Shown here piece by piece: positions 5,234 to 8,569 of a DNA stretch of 8,569 bases. The DNA lies in assembly GCA_030840665.1 (NCBI GenBank), contig JAVEEB010000267.1:1-8569 (forward strand). Direction: 5' to 3'. The notes under the pieces are model-generated. The model searched no databases. It saw nothing but the letters and a program-made list of their open reading frames with translations, and was not told the DNA's origin. The DNA comes from Frankiaceae bacterium. GTDB taxonomy: Bacteria; Actinomycetota; Actinomycetes; JAVEEB01. A program made the position numbers and the translations under genes. Position 1 is the stretch's first letter. Every line of letters starts with the position of its first letter.

Positions 5234-6355
5234 ATGGATGTTGTCCCGGGCTTCGTGCCGCGGGTGCTCACGGACCCGAACGTCGGGCTGTTCCGGGCCG
5301 ATGAGCGCGTGTTCGACGCGATGATCGACGGGTGGCGGGCGCAGATGCTCGCTCGCGGTTTGACCACCGCGACGATCGAGGGCCGCTGTCGCCTGATCCG
5401 GCGATTTCAGTCGTTCACCGGTGAGTTCCCGTGGACCTGGCGACCGCTCGACGTCGAGGAGTTCCTCGGCGAGCGCCGGTCCGGCGCGAAGCCGATCAGC
5501 CTGACCACGCTGCGGTCGGACAGCAACGCCGTGGCGATGTTCTGCGCGTACATAACGCATCCGGCCTACGCGTGGTCGGAGTTCTGCGAACGGACGTTCG
5601 GCGATGTGCCTGCGCAGATCTGCTTCGACTGGAATATGCCCAGGCACACGACGGACGACGCCGTCCCGCCCGGGCGCCGTGCGTTCACCAAGGCGGAACT
5701 GCAGTCGCTTTTCGACTTCCTCGATGACCTGGTCGACCACGAGTACGCCGCCGGCAGCAAGCGTTGGCTGCCGGCCCTTCGGGACTCCTTGGCGTTCAAG
5801 GTCTGCTACGCCTACGGTCTCCGCCGCCGGGAGGTCACGATGCTCGACGTGCACGACTTCGGCCCGAACCCTCACGTCGCCGCCTACGGGGCGTTCGGCG
5901 CGGCGACGATCCGATGGGCGAAAGGCACCGCCGGCTCTGGCCCTCGACGCCGGACAGTGCTGACCGTCCCCGAGTTCGACTGGGTCGTCGAGCTACTCCG
6001 GTATTGGACGTCGCCAGGTGGCCGCGACCGGTTCGCCACCGCCGACCGATCAGCTGCGATGTGGCCGAGTGAACGCGGACAGCGAATCACGCTCGGCAGC
6101 CTCGGTGACTCGTTCACGCAAGCGCGCGATGCTGTCGGCTTACCGAAGGAGCTTGGTCTGCATTGCCTGCGCCATTCCTACGTCACCCACCTCATCGAAG
6201 CGGGCTACGACCCGACGTTCGTGCAGACGCAGGTCGGTCACTCCTACGCGAGCACGACAGGTCTGTACACGTCGGTGTCTTCGGACTTCAAGCAGAGGGC
6301 GGTGCAGCAGATGATCGCGCGACGCATCGCGACACCCGGAGCTATCGATGCCTGA
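5234..6355 (+). CDS. Tyrosine recombinase / integrase, catalytically complete
   Basis: This 373-residue site-specific recombinase cuts and rejoins DNA through a 3'-phosphotyrosine link. An N-terminal SAM-like core-binding domain (about 25-135) is followed by the catalytic domain (about 148-365). All catalytic residues are visible: R197 in YAYGLRRREVTMLDV, K230 in IRWAKGT, H310 and R313 in HCLRHSYVTHL, H336 in VGHSYAS and nucleophile Y345 in TTGLYTSV. The length and XerC/D-like pattern are normal. The ATG at 5234 has AGAGG (5224-5228) 5 nt upstream; another ATG at 5238 is out of frame. It is the first gene of a three-gene overlapping operon between two direct repeats, so it is the likely integrase of the element. 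Confidence 0.93.
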   Translation: MDVVPGFVPRVLTDPNVGLFRADERVFDAMIDGWRAQMLARGLTTATIEGRCRLIRRFQSFTGEFPWTWRPLDVEEFLGERRSGAKPISLTTLRSDSNAVAMFCAYITHPAYAWSEFCERTFGDVPAQICFDWNMPRHTTDDAVPPGRRAFTKAELQSLFDFLDDLVDHEYAAGSKRWLPALRDSLAFKVCYAYGLRRREVTMLDVHDFGPNPHVAAYGAFGAATIRWAKGTAGSGPRRRTVLTVPEFDWVVELLRYWTSPGGRDRFATADRSAAMWPSERGQRITLGSLGDSFTQARDAVGLPKELGLHCLRHSYVTHLIEAGYDPTFVQTQVGHSYASTTGLYTSVSSDFKQRAVQQMIARRIATPGAIDA

Positions 6356-6695
6356 GCAGCGACGAATCGGATATCGGTGGAAGCTGAGGAACCTTATGGC
6401 GCAACAGAACCTGTGGAAGTCGACACAGTTGATGCCGCTGCTGCAGTCGCGTGGTGTCAACCTGTCCGAAAGTCAGGTCTACCGCCTCGTGACCACGACA
6501 CCGGAACGGATCCCGGCCCGGACGTTCGCAGCGCTGTGCGACATCCTCAACTGCACGCCAAACGACCTGTTCGAACCGTTCGTCGAGATGCGCGCCGCCG
6601 GGACCGCGAACGCGCCAGCCCGCAGCGAGGACCTCGGCGTTCGACCAGGTGACCCCATCGCCCGCCGAGTGCGGCTAGTCCCCGAAGATGGCTAG
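6348..6695 (+). CDS. Small Cro/C1-type (XRE) HTH protein
   Basis: This is a 115-residue protein with a five-helix Cro/C1 fold at about residues 8-78. An N-terminal RWKLRNLMAQQ helix is followed by LMPLLQSRGVNLSESQVYRLVTT with the recognition helix, then RTFAALCDILNCTPNDLFEPF, which closes the domain as in HTH_26-type regulators. The tail (80-115) is Ala/Pro/Arg-rich and probably disordered. The ATG overlaps the recombinase stop by 8 nt and has CGGAG (6337-6341) 6 nt upstream. It could repress the operon or act as a directionality factor that shapes the att site; the sequence does not decide between these. Confidence 0.85.
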   Translation: MPEQRRIGYRWKLRNLMAQQNLWKSTQLMPLLQSRGVNLSESQVYRLVTTTPERIPARTFAALCDILNCTPNDLFEPFVEMRAAGTANAPARSEDLGVRPGDPIARRVRLVPEDG

Positions 6696-8163
6696 GCCAC
6701 GCAAGGCCGGCGATCCAGACAAGTGGCCGATCCCCTGCGGCCGCTGCGGCGAACATCACCAGCCCGTCGCGACCTGGCCAGACGCCACCATCTGCGGCTA
6801 CTGCTACCAACAGGCGAAACGGACACGCGGCACATGCGCGTGCGGCCACGCCGGCATCCTGCCCGGGCGCATAAACGACCAGCCTGCATGTCGCCGATGC
6901 TCCGGTGTGTCGTTGAACGTTGACTGCCGAACCTGCGGCGCTGAGGACGAGCTCTACAACGGCTCCCGGTGTTGGGCGTGCGTACTCGCCGCCACCGTCG
7001 ACCGGCTTCTCACCAATCCGGAGACGGGCGTCATGGTTCCGCAGTTGACGACCGTCGCCACGGCACTGAAGTCAATGAAGAGATCGAACAGCGGTCTGAC
7101 TTGGATACAGCAGCCGCACGTCTCTTCTTTCCTGACGGGACTCGCGAAAGCGCCCAGCATCAGCCACGAGAGCCTCGACGAACTGCCCGCCTCGAGAACC
7201 CGCGACTACGTGCGCGGGCTCCTCGTAGAGCACGGTCCACTCCCCCGTCGGGACGAACTCGCTGCGACGTACTCCGCGTGGTCGCAGCAGGCGGTCGCCC
7301 GACTGCGCAACGGCGCGCACCGTGACGTCATCCAGCGCTACATTCGCTGGCAACACCAGCGCCGCATGAACGCCATGGACACCGTCACACCCAGCACCTT
7401 CCTGCGCTCCAAGCAGGCGGTCACCGTCGCGATCGACTTCCTCAACTGGCTCGACGAACACAGCGTGGAACTGGCGAATCTTGAGCAAGGTCACCTCGAC
7501 GTGTGGCAGGCGGGCGGACCCAGTACCCGGGAGATCGCCAGCCGATTCCTCAGCTGGGCCGCTCGGACCCGCCTCGTCGGACCCGGCCTGAGGATCAATG
7601 CTCACCGCCGCGGCACGAGCCCCAAGCTGAGCGCCGAGCAACAGGTGGAAGCCGTCCAGCGCGTCGTTCACTCCGACGAGCTCAACCCTCGCGATAGAGC
7701 GGCCGCCACGCTCGTGATTGTCTTCGCCCAACAGATCGAACATGTCGTCCGGCTCACCTGGGACGACGTGACACTGACCAATGAGACCGTCCATATCCGA
7801 CTCGGCGCCACGGAGATCGTTCTGCCGGCGCCGCTCGACGAGCCACTCCGCCAACTCGGCGCAGCACCCAGCCACGACCTCACCGCCGCGCACCCGAACA
7901 CCAACTGGGTCTTCCGCGGCCACTCCCCCGGCCGACACATCGACCCCGCCTATCTCCGCGGCCGGCTCAAAGCGGTCTTCAGCACGCGAGCCGCACGCCT
8001 CGGGACCCTTCACGAGCTCACCAGGCAAGCCCCCGTCGCCATCATCGCCGAGGCGCTCGGCTACTCGCCCGCGACGATCGAGCGCCACACCCGCGCATCA
8101 GCCGCTACCTACGCCCAGTACGTCGCCGCCGTTCGAGAACGCGGGGGGACCCCGCGTGCCTAG
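6688..8163 (+). CDS. Zinc-ribbon protein with degenerate tyrosine-recombinase domain
   Basis: This is a 491-residue protein. The first 100 residues carry twelve cysteines in six close pairs: C17/C20, C36/C39, C50/C52, C68/C71, C80/C83 and C95/C98, enough for three zinc ribbons. A helical region (about 170-300, with FLNWLDEHS) looks like a core-binding domain. The C-terminus (about 315-480) follows the tyrosine-recombinase layout, with VRLTWDDV after the first catalytic position and LHELTRQAPVAIIAEALGYSPATIERH at the end. By alignment the catalytic Arg is Q349, the HxxR Arg is T445, the second His is Y459 and the nucleophile Tyr is H467, so it should not cleave DNA. It overlaps the HTH gene by 8 nt. 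A DNA-binding partner of the active recombinase is inferred. Confidence 0.75.
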   Translation: MARPRKAGDPDKWPIPCGRCGEHHQPVATWPDATICGYCYQQAKRTRGTCACGHAGILPGRINDQPACRRCSGVSLNVDCRTCGAEDELYNGSRCWACVLAATVDRLLTNPETGVMVPQLTTVATALKSMKRSNSGLTWIQQPHVSSFLTGLAKAPSISHESLDELPASRTRDYVRGLLVEHGPLPRRDELAATYSAWSQQAVARLRNGAHRDVIQRYIRWQHQRRMNAMDTVTPSTFLRSKQAVTVAIDFLNWLDEHSVELANLEQGHLDVWQAGGPSTREIASRFLSWAARTRLVGPGLRINAHRRGTSPKLSAEQQVEAVQRVVHSDELNPRDRAAATLVIVFAQQIEHVVRLTWDDVTLTNETVHIRLGATEIVLPAPLDEPLRQLGAAPSHDLTAAHPNTNWVFRGHSPGRHIDPAYLRGRLKAVFSTRAARLGTLHELTRQAPVAIIAEALGYSPATIERHTRASAATYAQYVAAVRERGGTPRA

Positions 8164-8278
8164 CGATCAAGTGGAGCTGCGCGCGGAGACGGGCCGCATC
8201 ATCTGCCGAACGAACTGGGCCCGATCTTCAGGCGCGAGGTCTTCATGCCTTATAAGAAGGGCGAGAGTGCGCCGATAG
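8156..8278 (+). CDS. Possible 40-residue fourth ORF or gene remnant
   Basis: GTG at 8156 overlaps the preceding stop by 8 nt (GTGCCTAG), the same spacing as the two upstream junctions, and has GGGGGGA (8143-8149) 6 nt before it. The product starts VPSDQVELRAETGRIICR and turns into an Arg/Ser-rich tail. It resembles no family I know. In the next frame, DNA from about 8203 encodes LPNELGPIFRREVF and MPYKKGESAP, which could be the true continuation of a frameshifted gene. A chance ORF is also possible. Confidence 0.3.
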   Translation: MPSDQVELRAETGRIICRTNWARSSGARSSCLIRRARVRR

Positions 8279-8340
8279 AACCAGCAGCGCGCGTGCTACC
8301 GCTACGCGCAGCACTGCCTCACTATCGCGATCTCATTGGA

Positions 8341-8367
8341 TTGCAACAGATACAGCGACTCCCGCCT
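8341..8367 (+). repeat. Right 27-bp direct repeat, candidate attR
   Basis: It begins with TTGCAACAGAT and contains ACTCCCG (8358-8364). It matches the left copy at 5063-5089 at 23 of 27 positions, with differences at repeat positions 12, 15, 17 and 25. The right copy is less symmetric than the left, as expected if host-derived and element-derived half-sites differ. The two starts are 3278 bp apart. Confidence 0.6.
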
Positions 8368-8383
8368 GGAAAGGCGGTCGTTG
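8353..8383 (+). terminator. Strong stem-loop overlapping the right repeat
   Basis: CAGCGA (8353-8358) pairs with TCGTTG (8378-8383) using one G-U pair. After a 3-nt bulge, CCGCCT (8362-8367) pairs with AGGCGG (8372-8377) around the GNRA-type loop GGAA. It could end transcription of the recombinase operon, though no T-tract follows, or act as a folded element of the recombination site or of the leader of the next gene. Confidence 0.45.
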
Positions 8384-8514
8384 CCCCTCCCCGCACGGCG
8401 GTCGAAGCTGCGTTTGGGCGCCGCAGGACCATGAAGACGCGGCGTTTGCGTTGCCCTAGTCAAGGAGATGATGGCGTGCTTAACTTGCCGCCACACAAGA
8501 CATCAGGGGGCAAA

Positions 8515-8569
8515 GTGTCTAAGTTTCGCACGGTCCGGCACTCGGCGGCGCTCACGGGGATTCTGGCCG
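8515..8569 (+). CDS. N-terminus of a probable secreted protein (partial)
   Basis: GTG at 8515 opens a frame to the window edge encoding VSKFRTVRHSAALTGILA. A basic n-region and the start of a hydrophobic stretch suggest a signal peptide. AGGGGG (8505-8510) lies 4 nt before the GTG. An in-frame GTG at 8476 with AAGGAG (8462-8467) 8 nt upstream is an equally possible start and would add 13 residues (VLNLPPHKTSGGK). The mature protein is outside the window, so function is unknown. Confidence 0.5.
   Translation, partial: MSKFRTVRHSAALTGILA

Larger units (their letters stand above)
5063..8367 (+). mobile_element. Putative integrative element bounded by direct repeats
   Basis: The element is about 3.3 kb. 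It holds an intact tyrosine recombinase gene, a small HTH gene and a zinc-ribbon protein with a degenerate recombinase domain, all on one strand with 8-nt overlaps, between two 27-bp direct repeats. No tRNA gene, cargo gene or conjugation gene is present. The gene arrangement recalls multi-recombinase elements such as Tn554 (TnpA/B/C) and recombinase-in-trio elements, but the middle gene here is an HTH protein and the third is predicted inactive, so neither family is assigned. The boundaries rest on the repeats alone. Confidence 0.55.
8164..8475. other. Mostly non-coding stretch after the recombinase module
   Basis: No confident gene is seen here. It holds the possible 40-residue ORF at its left end, a GCGCG (8289-8293) / CGCGC (8305-8309) inverted repeat, the right copy of the direct repeat, and a strong stem-loop at 8353-8383. 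One forward frame stays open from 8164 to the window edge, but without a good start before 8476 and with uneven codon character, so it is not called as a gene. Confidence 0.4.

Noticed and set aside
8164..8475. Forward frame open from the gene 3 stop to the window edge as an N-terminal extension of the last gene
   Set aside because: The open frame is real, but start codons at 8476 and 8515 have ribosome sites and the latter begins a signal-peptide-like sequence. Upstream codons are uneven and span the att-like repeat and hairpin.
8302..8496. 64-codon minus-strand ORF at the right end
   Set aside because: It has no family resemblance or ribosome site, and it overlaps the right repeat, the stem-loop and the ribosome site of the next gene.

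Overview
The window is high-GC bacterial DNA with GC-rich third codon positions, GTG/TTG starts and short overlaps. It most resembles an actinobacterial chromosome; the genus cannot be named from this sequence alone.

The left part (1-4973) is ordinary chromosomal DNA made of small regulator-plus-target modules. It begins with the C-terminal tail of a membrane protein. Next are a MarR-family regulator and a divergent LUD-domain protein, whose shared upstream region carries two copies of a TAGTTGC-N4-GCAA inverted repeat exactly 31 bp apart. A TDT-family (TehA/Mae1/Ssu1-like) membrane transporter follows, divergent from a LysR-type regulator. Then comes a three-gene cluster: SRPBCC/AHSA1 protein, cysteine-free ArsR-family regulator, and a DinB-like four-helix protein. 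Its promoter (TTGCGC, 17 bp, TAGCTT) is bracketed by two inverted repeats with GTTGCG half-sites, a plausible ArsR autoregulatory arrangement.

The right part (about 5020-8370) is an apparent integrative element. It encodes a complete tyrosine recombinase, a small Cro/C1-type HTH protein, and a 491-residue protein with three predicted zinc ribbons on a tyrosine-recombinase-like domain. In that domain the catalytic Arg, the second Arg, the second His and the nucleophilic Tyr all appear replaced. Each gene overlaps the next by exactly 8 nt, and a GTG overlaps the last stop the same way. A 27-bp imperfect direct repeat (23/27 identical) lies on both sides (5063-5089 and 8341-8367), as expected for attL/attR. 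A 28-bp site resembling the XerCD dif site lies just outside the left repeat.

The window ends a few codons into a gene whose N-terminus looks like a signal peptide. The most notable system is the active recombinase / HTH / zinc-ribbon inactive recombinase trio with its direct-repeat boundaries next to a dif-like site.
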